Shown here: positions 35,305 to 45,150 of the stretch, one piece after another
Layout of the letters: the number at the start of each line of letters is the position of its first letter
How positions within the stretch are numbered: position 1 is the stretch's first letter
From: Cavia porcellus
Lineage: Eukaryota > Chordata > Mammalia > Rodentia > Caviidae
Assembly (NCBI RefSeq): GCF_034190915.1
Contig: NW_026947489.1
Coordinates: 60,264,001-60,328,000 of the forward strand
Length of the DNA stretch: 64,000 bases
Direction of reading: 5' to 3'
Program-made: the position numbers and the translations under genes
The notes under the pieces: model-generated
What the model saw: the letters and a program-made list of their open reading frames with translations, nothing else
Databases searched by the model: none
What the model was told of the DNA's origin: nothing

Positions 35305-35666
35305 TGTGGGGAGCCCTGTAGTTGGCTGCCACCTTAACATCTGCAGGCTGTACCACCTTAATGCCCTCTAGGAGTTAAGTTTGGTAATTAAGCAGCATCT
35401 TGCAGAACTTGTTTAGCCTGTCCCATTATTCAGGAAATTTGAAGGACCTACGAACCTCCATCTTGCCACTGTTGCTAGGTTACTGCTGATGTCTCAGCAC
35501 CCAAATCCCTCCTCCCCAATGCCCTATATATTTGATACTCATTCCTTGAATAAGGAGAGACTTGATTGGAATTCCTCAACTTGTCTCCACTCTTTGTGTC
35601 TCTTGCTCCCTTTTCATCCCCACTCACCCTCTAGGGTCTCCGTGGATTTACCCATGGGCCTGGTCA
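35305..35666 (+). repeat. 3' LTR of class II provirus (family B)
   Basis: 362 bp, about 96-97% identical to the 5' LTR by eye. Preceded by the polypurine tract and followed by the GTTGCT target duplicate. Confidence 0.9.
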
Positions 35667-35679
35667 GTTGCTGGCAAAA

Positions 35680-35962
35680 AACATTTTAAGAGGAAGTGAA
35701 GGGAAATAGAAAAAAAGAATTGAGGTATGTTGTGTATGTGTATTAATGCCCCCCAATGAATGTAATCATTAAGTTCTTGCAAACACATAGTAATAAAAAT
35801 TAAAAATTACAAATTTTTTTTTAAAAAGCCAGGTGGGTTTACACAGGCCTTAATGCCAGCATTTGAGAGTTGAAGCAAGAGGGTCGCCATGAGCAAGGCC
35901 AACATAGGTTATATAGTGAGTTCCTGGCCAGTTTGACCTGTGTGTGTAATCAGACCCCATCA
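35680..35962 (+). mobile_element. Short L1 3' end followed by a B1
   Basis: 35680-35820 ends AGTAATAAAAATTAAAAA and shares CAATGAATGTAATCATTAAG with the 12190-12360 element. A degraded sense B1 follows at about 35829-35962. Confidence 0.5.
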
Positions 35963-36002
35963 CAACACAGCCACTGCAGCGTACTGGCTCGCAAACTTAC
36001 GC

Positions 36003-36005
36003 AAC

Positions 36006-36052
<47 letters not shown>
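36003..36052. repeat. (CA)n microsatellite
   Basis: Twenty-four or more CA units at the edge of the second CpG-rich block. Confidence 0.95.
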
Positions 36053-36054
<2 letters not shown>

Positions 36055-36303
36055 TCTCGGATTGTTAGCAGCTGACAGCAGAGGCTGCTTTCCTGGCGCC
36101 ACAAGCTACCAGTGTGAATCCCTGCGAAGCGGGCTGCCCTGAGCTGTTGCAGTTCGGGGCGAGGGTCTGGATGGGGTGGAGGATCTGGGCTGCTGGGCAC
36201 GCTAAAGTTTAGCCCTGGCACGTCCCATTCTGCTGCACCCCCCCCCCTGCCGCGTCACCCCGGTGCCATCCCCTCCTGTCCCAGCAGCGCTCGGCAGGGT
36301 AAA

Positions 36304-36357
36304 CCAGAACCTCCACGAGGGCGGTGTGGGCCAGAACCTCCACGAGGGCGGTGTGGG
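36304..36357. repeat. 27-bp tandem duplication
   Basis: The unit beginning CCAGAACCTCCACGAGGGCG is present twice, exactly and without a spacer. Confidence 0.97.
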
Positions 36358-36400
36358 CGGAAGGCTCGCCGCTTCGGTGCTGTCACCTCTGGAAGCAGGG

Positions 36401-36414
36401 ACGTGTAGATGTCA
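36401..36414 (+). promoter_or_regulatory. Distal sequence element candidate of U1-like locus 2
   Basis: ACGTGTAGATGTCA lies about 210 bp before the U1 start, the same distance as TTATGCAGATGA at locus 1. Confidence 0.45.
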
Positions 36415-36557
36415 CGCGGTGGCTGCCGGTTGCAGCACCTGGTTCCTGGTTCCGGCAGCCGCGTTTCCCGGGTGTGTCCTGGATGCAAGGAGTGCGGAGG
36501 TCGTGGTGGGAAGCAGAGGGTGGTGTGCGGGGAAAGACGTGGAGGAGGCGTGAGGGT

Positions 36558-36577
36558 AGTGACCCTGAGTAGGTGAG
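36558..36577 (+). promoter_or_regulatory. Proximal sequence element of U1-like locus 2
   Basis: AGTGACCCTGAGTAGGTGAG lies 57 bp upstream of the U1 start. It shares the GTGACC core expected of the U1 proximal element. Confidence 0.6.
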
Positions 36578-36614
36578 GAGTGTGCCATGAGGTGTGGCGC
36601 GAGGTTGTCAACTT

Positions 36615-36778
36615 ACACTTACCTGGCAGGGTAGATACGGTGATCATGAGGCTTGTTTTCCCGGAGGTAGGCTTATCCATTGCACTCTGTATATGCTGAT
36701 CCCTACATTTTGCCCAAATGTGGGAAACTCAACTGCATAATTTGTGGTAGTAGGGGACTGAGTTCGTGCTTTCCCCTA
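36615..36778 (+). ncRNA. U1 snRNA-like locus 2 (full length, diverged)
   Basis: The copy is 164 bp, exactly the length of mammalian U1, with no net indel and roughly 25 substitutions (about 85% identity by eye to canonical U1). The splice-site-pairing stretch ACTTACCTGG is intact; position 2 of the RNA is changed. Stem-loop I is altered (GATCATGAGG where GATCACGAAG is expected), which should weaken U1-70K binding. The U1A loop core ATTGCAC is intact. Stem-loop III keeps CCCAAATGTGGGAAACT. The Sm site AATTTGTGG is intact, and stem-loop IV is mostly preserved. DSE-like and PSE-like elements lie at correct spacing. It could be a decaying pseudogene or an expressed U1 variant; the stem I changes favour the former. 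Confidence 0.85.
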
Positions 36779-36789
36779 GCTTAACCTTT

Positions 36790-37600
36790 CTAGGAAAGGG
36801 CTCAGGTTTGTTGTATGCTCAGAGAGTAGAGCTAGTGGTGTTTGTGTTTGTGCAGGACAGGTGACTGTGAGTTTTCTGTTGTATTAAAGTGAAAGTGTTG
36901 TACTTAAGGTAGTAAACTCACTAACTTGAGGTTATGGTTTTCTCTTGAGTTTTGAGGGTGCAGTGTGGTTGGGGTCAATAGTAAAGCATTAACTTCAATG
37001 GAGAAAAAGTAGAGGCTTGTCATACTGTGTACTTATAAACTGGGTATTTTGGGTATACATCGTGTGCATTATACATGACATGATGGAGGTATTCTGGGTG
37101 GTGTTATATACATCTGGTGAGTGTACCTATATGGCCGAATTCACATTGTAAACTCCCTTGCAGTGGGCAGTAGCTAAGAAACTTGTATCTTTAGGTATCA
37201 CCTTGCTGCTTGGAGTCAGCCCGTGCATGTAGAAAGTTTTGACCAAATATTTGGGCGGAGTTTCTGTGTGGATTGATGTTTATCTGTGGCTGTCTTCCAT
37301 CTGGGGTTTTCCTCCATTACTTTTCAGCTACTGTATTTTCCCTGAATTATGGCTTTTAGTGTTTTCTATCTTAGTTTTGGCCATAGTCATAAGTCACAAG
37401 CCACAAAAATTGAAAGCTTAATCAGAGCTATTCTTTTCTTCCAAGTCCTGCATAGCAGTCTTTGGGTTGTTGTTGTTTTTATTGCTCTTCAGTGGTTTTA
37501 CATCACTCTGTACATTTTATTCAGAAACTACAGTTGTTATCTGTAGGACTTGGTCTCATAGATGGTAACTGGCACTTCTTGGAAGCAGAACTCTAGATTT
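36790..37600. other. Flank of U1-like locus 2
   Basis: T/G-rich, apparently unique sequence of similar base composition to the flank of locus 1. I see no clear alignment between the two flanks and no coding signal. Confidence 0.4.
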
Positions 37601-37745
37601 TTTTTTTTGAGACAATCTAGTGTTTGTTTGCTATGAAGTACATAATTTTTTCAGTTGGTGGTCTTGCATAGCACTTGAGGATGGGCCATAACTTCCTGCC
37701 TGTGTCCCAAGTGCTGGGATTACAGGTGTGTACCACTATGCCCTG
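37600..37745 (-). mobile_element. B1-like SINE, degraded, antisense
   Basis: TTTTTTTTGAGACAATCTAG at the start and AAGTGCTGGGATTACAGGTG near the end. The middle is diverged. Confidence 0.6.
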
Positions 37746-38555
37746 CTCTGTCTCTCAGTGCAGAGGGTTCCTGGTCTCTTCAACTTGACTGATTTCTTTA
37801 CTCAGGTAAGAGGCCATCTGCGGGGACCTGCAGCTGACCTTAGCACTGAGCAGTGTCCAGTGCAGCTCTGGAGAAACTCCTGGGGGGAAGAAGACCTTGA
37901 AGAAATTAAAGCAAAAGTGCAGAAAGCTGAGGTGGAATGGAGTTCTCTCTTAGTTAGAGAAAAGAGCCGCTCAGGGATTGCAGCATGTTTGTACACACAG
38001 CAGGTTGATGTCAAGTGAAACCCCATTGCCTAACAAGTCATTTACCTAGCTTGCTTCAGGTGCCTTGTGGTCTAGGGGCTGGAACAGTGTATTTGTCTGG
38101 CTCACCTTAGGCATCCCATGTCCTTGGGGCTGGGCTTACTTTTGCCCTGCACATGTGATTGATCTTCAGCTTCAGCTGCTCCCCACAGACAGAAGCAGTG
38201 TTTTGTGAGGTCTGCAGAATAATCACAGCTCCCCAGCTTTAGGAGACAAAAGCCTGCATAAAACAAAGCAAGTGACTGGCTGCTGAGAAGTTTTATGTTA
38301 ATCAACTAAGTTGCTTTAAAGTTTGGAAGGTTTACAAGGGAAAACAAGTTGTTTGAATTTTGTCAGTTGACCAACATTTTACCAGATATAAACTGTGAAA
38401 GAGGCAAATGATCTGGTATTCTTTCTTCCGCTAAACAAAAACAAAACAAAACAAAATGACTCAAACTCTCAGTCACTGCACAGTGTATGACTACAGTAGA
38501 CCTATCAGAGGCTGAGAGCTCACAGCTAGAACTGTAATATTAAGAACCCCATGTA

Positions 38556-38648
38556 TGGATCAGGGATTTAGCTCAGCGGCATAAGTACCTGCCTGGGAAA
38601 CGCAAGGTCATGAGTTCTATCCCTGGTACCATAAAAAGAAAAAAAAAG
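38556..38648 (+). mobile_element. tRNA-type SINE
   Basis: CAGGGATTTAGCTCAGCGGC, GAGTTCTATCCCTGGTACC and a short A-rich tail. Confidence 0.85.
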
Positions 38649-38925
38649 GACCTTATGTATCTCTCTGTTACTAGAGAAGGTTTTGAACTATAGGATGTGG
38701 ACATGATGAGGAAGGCACACTGCTTGTTCTGAGTGTGAAGCAGGCCCTTCGTGTTACTTTGCTGTAAGTGCCGTTTGCCACCGGTGATTGTTCTCTTCCT
38801 TTGGGAGAGTAGGAGGGTAGTGTATTTCAGCTCTCTTATTTCTGTCCTTCTTTGTCAGTTTTTCTGTGAACATCTTACTGGTCAGTGAGGGGATGTGAAG
38901 GCCTGGCCACTGGTGGAAACACTGT

Positions 38926-39042
38926 GATTGGTCCCACATACATGGTTCAGGAACTATAGTTACCTCAGATTCTGTGTTTTACACATGTGCTGTGGGTGGA
39001 ATGATTTTGACACGTTACGAACACTTTCTTGACTAAATTTGC
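38926..39042 (+). repeat. 117-bp dispersed duplication, copy 1
   Basis: Starts GATTGGTCCCACATACATGG and contains ACACATGTGCTGTGGG. It aligns without gaps to 39706-39822, at an offset of exactly 780 bp, with roughly a dozen mismatches. Confidence 0.85.
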
Positions 39043-39705
39043 CTTCCTTGTGGAGAGTGGGGGTTGAGATGTGGCATCCAGACAGGTTAATATAAGGACA
39101 GGAGAACTAATCTGACTGCAATGATGGGAAAACACTAAGATTTGAAAATGAGCACCATTTACCTTACTGAGTTAGCCAAGATAAGAAAGTGGGTTGGTTG
39201 AGACAGTGACTTTTTTTAGTTGGTGGTTTTTCCATGTCACGTTCTGAGGATGACGCAAGATATTTACAGGGGATGAGTAAAGAAGGAATGAAGTAATCAT
39301 CACAGAGCAGATGAGAAGGCACTCCTGAATTTGTGTTCCTCCTTCCCTGCCACTAACGCTTTGGGATTCCTTCCATGGGCTTTTAGGACCCAGGGAAGTT
39401 CTTTGCAGGTTCTTGGGTGTCCTGAACAATGTATAAGGCAAGACACTTAAAAGGTGGCACTTACTGGAGGTGAAAAAGAACTGCTGCTCTGCAGAGTGAG
39501 AGGTGGGCTGGTGAACAGGTTCACAGTGGCTTTGAGGATAAGGGAGTGTTTTTTGTGTCTGGACTTTCCTCATGCAAATAAGGCATTTGGGAAAGTTGTC
39601 CTATCAAAAACCCTCCTGGTTTGGTGCCATATTTAAACTGTCTTATGGAAGACTTGTTTGGTTTTGTTCTAGATGTAAACCAATAATTGAAAATGGCACT
39701 TTTCT

Positions 39706-39822
39706 GATTGGCCCCACATACAGTGTTCTGGAACTGTAGTTACCCTAGATTCTGTGTTTTACACATGTGCTGTGGGCGTAATGATTTTGACAGATTACGA
39801 ACACTTGCTTGCTGGATTTGCC
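39706..39822 (+). repeat. 117-bp dispersed duplication, copy 2
   Basis: Second copy, starting GATTGGCCCCACATACAGTG. The similarity stops on both sides, so this is not a simple tandem unit. The family is unknown. Confidence 0.85.
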
Positions 39823-39846
39823 CGAGATCTAATCAACTATCTTCTT

Positions 39847-39961
39847 CTTCTTCTTTTTTTTTTTTTTGTCTTTTTCCTTTTTATCGGTACCGGGGATTGA
39901 ACTCATGACTGCCTGCTTGCAAGGCAGGCGCTTATGCCGCTGAGCTAAATCCCCAGCCCCC
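39847..39961 (-). mobile_element. Young tRNA-Ala SINE, antisense
   Basis: Near-master copy: TTTTTGTCTTTTTCCTTTTT, ATCGGTACCGGGGATTGAAC, GCTTGCAAGGCAGGCGC, GAGCTAAATCCCCAGCCCC. The exact 14-bp target-site duplication TCAACTATCTTCTT lies at 39833-39846 and 39962-39975. Confidence 0.95.
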
Positions 39962-40114
39962 TCAACTATCTTCTTGTAAGCACTGTCCCTTCCCAGATTA
40001 CAGTTACTTTCTCCTTCTGTTCTAGTCATGTACCATGTAATTCTTCATTGGTGTTCTCCTTCTAGGTCTACAGTAGCCAAGATTTCATTCTGAGTCCTAA
40101 ATTTGCTGTTGGTC

Positions 40115-40265
40115 CTCTTTGTGTTTTGAGACAGTATCTTACCACGTAGTTCAGACTGACCTTGAACTCACTATGTAGCCCAGTCTGAACTTGAACTTGG
40201 GGTGAGCCTCCTGCCTCAGCCTCCCTCGTGCTGGGATTACAGATGTGTGCCAGCATGCCTGGCTA
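40115..40265 (-). mobile_element. B1-like SINE, antisense
   Basis: TTTTGAGACAGTATCTTACC, both duplicated arms (TTCAGACTGACCTTGAACT, GCCCAGTCTGAACTTGAACT) and GTGCTGGGATTACAGATG. Confidence 0.85.
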
Positions 40266-41640
40266 CATTGGTCCTCTTTGAAGGCTGAGGGTTGTGAGGG
40301 AAGCAGTATGTTCTTTTTTGGCATTGACTTTCCAAGTTTGCCTGCAACAGCTGTGGAGATGCTGGTAGAAGACACCAAATTCCTGAGTCAGAGATGAATG
40401 ATTGTTTAAACTCCTAACGAGAGCAGTGAACAGGATATCAATATTCTTGTGGTTAGTTTCTTTTACCCCAGTTCCCACAAAGATAGGCAAAGAGAGCCAG
40501 ATAGCTTTGAATATGCAGTGTATTGCTTTGCAGTTAGAAGAAACCTGAGTTTAGGGAGCACAAATCCTTTTGGTCCGGACAGGTACCTTTTGCTGCAGAG
40601 AGAGACAACTCTCTTTAACATAGCACACAGTAAGCATGCATGCATTCACTGTAAGGATGACCCTATGTCTGTCATTGTACAAATTCCTTCACCAAGAATA
40701 AGAGTAATTAGGTGTGGTGCCTTCCTATCCTGACGTAGGTCCTTTACCAGGAGGGATCCATGGAGAAGGGTCACCACTCACTGCTCTTTGCTGCTCTTCT
40801 CTACTTGGGCTTGCTCAGGTGAGTGTAAGCTCCAGGACCAAGGGAGGAGGGAATTAAAGAGTGCAACCCAACCACCCCTGCAGATTTTTACTAGGATAGC
40901 ACCAACCACAAAGACACACGTGTACTTTTCCGAGAACTGCAGCAACCGCCGGGACTGATGGTGTTCCTGCGACTCACAACTCCACCTCTAAATGTATCCT
41001 TATGCCTTCCCGAGGGGCTGTTTTTGCCTGCGTGCCCATTCCCTCCGCTGTGGTTTTCAGGCATGTAAGCCCATGTCTTCTTACCTCGGGATTGCTCTCT
41101 GTCTGCTAACGACCCGCCCCTGCGCCAAATAAACTTTGTGGCAGTGTCTCCATCGTCCTTGCATGGGTTATGGTCTCATTTACCTTTCAGAGTGGACTTA
41201 CCAGGGAATCTAGGAAAATACACTTGGCAGTTCCTAGGCTGCAGTGTAAGGGAGACAATCGGATCGGGCACACGGTGTGAAGAAGGTTAAAGAAAGTTTC
41301 AGGAAGATGGAAATATTTGGAAAGATGTCTGAATGCTGACAGGAAACTAAATTGAGGACAGAATCCCTGCTGGACATAGCCACTTGGGGCAGAAGGGAGT
41401 CTGTGTGAGCATGGAGCACGTAGCAGGGCTCAAAGGAGTTGGGGGAGTGAGCCCCAGCATGCAGGGGCCCAGTACTGATGTAGAAAAGCATTGTGTTTAA
41501 CCCAAGCAATCGGAAGCCACTCAAGCTTAAAGGAGGGGGATAATGTCTTGTTCGAAAAAGTAAAAGCAAAAATTCTTGAGGGGAAGGGACAAAAAGAATA
41601 TATTCCTGACCTTTTGTTCCCAGGGTCCTATTTAAAAATA
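40266..41640. other. Unassigned; possible LTR near its end
   Basis: No exon recognised. The 40880-41200 part has AAATAAACTTTGTGGCAGTG followed by a T/C-rich end, which resembles the R/U5 part of an LTR, but I found neither ends nor target duplication. Confidence 0.35.
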
Positions 41641-41645
41641 GGAGA

Positions 41646-41745
41646 TGCCAGGTATGGTGGCCATGCCTGTAATCCCAGCACCTAGGAAGCTGAGGCAGGA
41701 GAATCACTGCATTTTTGGCCAGTTGAGGGTACATTGAAAGGATTT
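41646..41745 (+). mobile_element. B1-like SINE, 3'-truncated
   Basis: GCCAGGTATGGTGGCCATGC, GTAATCCCAGCACCTAGGAA, GCTGAGGCAGGAGAATC; the similarity ends soon after. Confidence 0.75.
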
Positions 41746-41831
41746 TGCCTATGATATTAGGGCAGTGAGAGGCGGGACCTGGGGATGTTTACTTGAGGTC
41801 ACTTTCCCCTCCCATATGACAACTTACTTGT

Positions 41832-42223
41832 TGTGGGGAGCCCTGTAATTGGCTGCCACCTTATGTCTGCAGGCCACACCACCTTAATTCCCTCTAGGAG
41901 TTAAGTTTGGTAATTAAGCAGCATCTTGCATAACTTGTTTAGCCTGGTCCCATTATTCAGGGATTATGCTTATTGAGCCTGAGCATGGGAAATTCGAACT
42001 GACCTATGAACCTCCGTCTTGCCATTGTTGCTAAGTTACCTGCTGATGTCTCAGCACCCAAATCCCTCCTCCTGAGTACCCTATATATTTGACACTTATT
42101 CCTTGAATAAAGAGAGACCTGATTGGAATTCCTCAACTTGTCTCCCCTCTTTGTGTCTCTTGCTCCCTTTTCATCCCCACTCCTCCTCTAGGGTGTCCGT
42201 GGACTTACCCGCAGGCAGGGTCA
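41832..42223 (+). mobile_element. Solo LTR, family B
   Basis: 392 bp, starting TGTGGGGAGCCC and ending CAGGGTCA, aligned along its length to the 31.7-kb provirus LTR. It has a roughly 27-bp extra segment (TATGCTTATTGAGCCTGAGC) in the middle. The flanking hexamers ACTTGT and ACCTGT match at five of six positions, a decayed target-site duplication. Confidence 0.9.
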
Positions 42224-42469
42224 ACCTGTGGTGCAAAAAGAGTCCCAATCAGCTGCCTGCACATCAGCAATACCACCTTAAGCACCATCTCAGTTGGAAA
42301 CTATAGGTATGCCCCACACACCAAGTTTCCAGCAAAGAAAGCCAGGCCCTGGCGGTGATGGACTTCTCTGCGAGTCCTTAGAACAAAGGCTAGTTTTATT
42401 TTATATTCTCTCTTTTACTGCGCTGAAAATCCTATCATACATAATAAGCCCTTGTATCACGATGAAAAG

Positions 42470-42512
42470 GAAAAAAGAAAGAAAGAAAGAAAGAAAGAGA
42501 AAGAAAGAAAAG
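42470..42512. repeat. (AAAG)n microsatellite
   Basis: A purine-only AAAG/GAAA repeat of about 40 bp with one interruption. Confidence 0.9.
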
Positions 42513-42599
42513 GATGATCAGTACCATAGGATAGGATGATCGGTACAGATATCATAGCCTTTGGCTTTGTGCGGTAGCTCTTACTAGTCACTTAGGGAT

Positions 42600-43140
42600 T
42601 TGGTTTTTTTCTCAAGGGGCCTCCCTGGCTGGGCCCAGAGGTCCCAACAGAGGCGTAGAAAGGTTTCTGGTGCTGTGGCGCGCGTTGGCCCTCAGCGTGG
42701 TGCACAGGAACATGGTGCATGGAACCGCGGGGCGCAAGTGGGCGGGGTTGCTTAGAAGTAAGTGGCTCGGGATTGGGTGTTTGGCGATACTATGTTAATG
42801 AAGTTGCCCTCGTGAAGTAAGTTTTCCAAAAGGCAAGACCTTGAAAGTGGTTTTTTTTGTAGGTCTGGTAAGGGAAAGGCGTTTTGGAGGGTGTTGCTAG
42901 AAGTGTGCATTTATGTGAGCCGATGTCCCACAGGTAGGGGGCCATCAGCGTAATATGTGTGCGTTTCAGGGAGGAAGCAAACATTTGTGTAGTATGTTAC
43001 TAGAAAAGTTTTTTTTGACTGTTTAGAACACTGGGAACCACAAGGAGGAGTTGTAGTGTTTATTTCTGAGTGTAAAGGTGACTCTTACTGTTCCTTGTGT
43101 GCAGCTGTCAATGCTGTTGATAACTGTTCTTATTATCTCT
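42600..43140. other. Short CpG-rich patch, unassigned
   Basis: About 42660-42740 is CpG-rich (CTGTGGCGCGCGTTGGCCCT). The following T/G-rich sequence resembles the U1 flanks in composition, but no U1 body is present. Confidence 0.3.
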
Positions 43141-43186
43141 TTTTTAAAAAATTTTTATTTAAAAGGAAAAAGAGAAAAAACAAAAC

Positions 43187-43476
43187 TGAAAGGTTGCTGG
43201 CCCAGACTGGACACTGTAGCCAGAAAAGCCTCAGCTGGAATTAGGGAGCTCCTGCCTCCCCCGCCCCTAGAGATTTACCTGCCCCTGGCGCCAAACGTGT
43301 GCCAATGAAATACCTGTGCATCTCTAATGGCCTTAGGGCACTGCCCTAAGCTTAGGCTACTTATATTCCCCCACGCCACGTGTCAGCAGGAGAGATCGCC
43401 GGCCCCGGGGTGGAGATGCCACGCCCCAGGGGGTTGGGGGTGTCTCTCCCCGCATTCCCAAAATAAAGTTCTATCA
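43187..43476 (+). repeat. 5' LTR of class I provirus (family C), shortened
   Basis: 290 bp. It aligns to the 384-bp 3' LTR but lacks two blocks. One is about 38 bp in U3. The other is about 70 bp after CCCAAAATAAAG, which is most of U5. CGGCCCCGGGGTGGAGATGC is a shared landmark. Confidence 0.85.
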
Positions 43477-43478
43477 GA

Positions 43479-43496
43479 TGGTGCCGTGACCAGGGA
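43479..43496 (+). other. Primer-binding site, tRNA-His-like
   Basis: TGGTGCCGTGACCAGGGA: the first 12 bases match the complement of the tRNA-His 3' end. The distal part diverges. Confidence 0.6.
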
Positions 43497-43499
43497 CAG

Positions 43500-45150
43500 C
43501 AGGTGAGAGACTCCTGGGGCTGTTTCCCAGTTTCGAGTCCCCTGCTGTTCAAGACCCACCAGACTGCATCCTATAATTCCTCACTTCTACACTCAGCAAT
43601 TCTACACTTGGCTGCTGGTTCCCAAACAACACCCACCAATTTACCACAGGTGAGCAACTCCCCAGAGACAGCCACTGAGCCAGGCTCACGTGGATTTTCT
43701 CCCCTCTTTGCGTGGGTTCATGACCCTTTCACGTCTTTTAGACAGCCCAAACCTAGGCCCTCACATTTTTTCCAGAGCTTTTGGGGCTTTCTGGGCAAGC
43801 GGATGTCCATTCTGGACAGCCCACACTGAGAGACCCTCACTTTAAAACTTTTTATCTTTGCTTCAAGAATGTGCCCCTTTCCCTCCAGCTTCCCTGTCCC
43901 TTTGTCTCCTCCAGGATCCCTCCCCCTCCCCGCACTTAAAGAGATAACAGCCTCTTCCCTTGCAGCCTTTCGGAGTTTTTCTCAGTGCCTCCTTTTCTCC
44001 CACTGACCGTTCCCCCAAACGCGCTGCCAGCGTCTCTTGGTTTCCCAGCACGCGCTTCCTCTCCCCCACACCGTGCTGCCAGCTTCCTTTGTTTCCCGTG
44101 CGTGCCAACCCATCCCCCGCCACTGACATTAAAATGAGACCAGACAATAAGAGATTCACATAAAACTGCTTTAGATTTTAAACAGCTTTTTTTTCTTTTT
44201 GCTCTCACATCGCACTCCAATTCTGTGGGCCCCACAGTTTCAGCTCCTTGTCCAGCCCGTTCCATGCCGCGCCGGCTCATTCGTGCCGGTGCTGGCTCAT
44301 TCCGCCGCTGAGAGATACCCGCGAGACTGTCCACACCACGGGTTTGGCTTTTGGCGCCGTGCCCTGGGCCACGCGTCCCTCGCAAACATGCCGGCTCCTA
44401 CAGGTTGCCACTTGCCAGCTGCCAGTCTTACGCCTCTGGGAGCAGAGCCCACTTGGCCTCAGGCTATGTGTCTCCCAGCCCCACCACGTGCCGCTGCTGC
44501 CGCACTGCCCCTCCGTGGTGCCGGGCACGTGCTGCCGCTGCCATCCATCCGTGGCGCCAGGTGCCACCTCTGGCCACCACTGCAAGCCTCCAAGCCCCAC
44601 TCCCCATGGGCAGTCACAGCTGAAATACGTTATTTCCCTGCACCGTCTTAGCGCATCATAGTAGCGTCTAGGTGGGATCTCTGCCCGCCCCTGTGTGCTA
44701 TGTCCCAGCATTCACCCCGCCCACTCTGCATGTTCCATGTCAGCCCACCCCTGCGCGCTGTGTGGTGGCGATCACCCCGCCCCAAGCACAACTCTGCGCT
44801 CTTCCTACAGACACTATCTCAGAATTTCAAACTGCCTTAAACACTGCGTGTTTCCAAAGTCCCACGGCTCCACTCAAACATTATTTTACAATTCAGTTCC
44901 ACTCAAGAGAGGCTATTTTTTAATATTAAGCTCCTACATACTTACTTAATTCTACAGATAACTTTTACTGTAGTCCAGATCTCAAACAACAAGGCAAAAC
45001 TTGACCTTCAAGCTCCACAGAGACCTTGATATGGTTTTTCATATTTTAAATAACACTTGCAGTTCTGAGACAGACAAATCTACACAAGCTAAAGCTACCC
45101 CCCCCCCGCCATGGGCCACACTCAAATGCAGCAGAAGACATCAGAAAAAA
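43500..45150 (+). other. Leader/gag-position region of the class I provirus
   Basis: C-rich, CpG-rich sequence (44200-44620 especially, for example CGCCGCTGAGAGATACCCGC). Overlapping open frames of up to 150 codons exist on both strands, but none shows a matrix, capsid or nucleocapsid motif. I regard the frames as a by-product of composition. Confidence 0.5.

Larger units (their letters stand above)
31708..35666 (+). mobile_element. Class II (betaretrovirus-like) provirus, internally deleted
   Basis: A complete but deleted provirus of 3959 bp. Both LTRs start TGTGGGGAGCCC and end CCTGGTCA. The exact hexamer GTTGCT flanks it at 31702-31707 and 35667-35672, a 6-bp target-site duplication as in class II elements. 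The primer-binding site TGGCGCCCAACGTGGGCC follows the 5' LTR by two bases and matches tRNA-Lys(1,2) usage. Remnants of gag, integrase and possibly the env tail are in sense order. Protease, reverse transcriptase and RNase H are not recognisable. A purine tract (AAAGTAAAGGGGGA) abuts the 3' LTR. The LTRs differ by about a dozen substitutions plus a few small indels over 361 bp, so the insertion is not recent. It cannot be autonomous. Confidence 0.92.
36060..36560. promoter_or_regulatory. CpG-rich block upstream of U1-like locus 2
   Basis: G/C-rich sequence with dense CpGs directly upstream of the full-length U1-like copy. The layout is the same as at locus 1: CpG block, octamer-like element, proximal element, U1. 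It includes an exact 27-bp tandem duplication at 36304-36357. Confidence 0.6.

Noticed and set aside
37728..38018. Possible exon with a Lys/Glu-rich 96-codon frame
   Set aside because: It begins inside a degraded B1 and shows no known family or good splice context. It looks superficially protein-like but I cannot support it.
43503..44711. Frames of up to 150 codons on both strands
   Set aside because: They lie within the class I provirus and show no retroviral or host motif; composition explains them.
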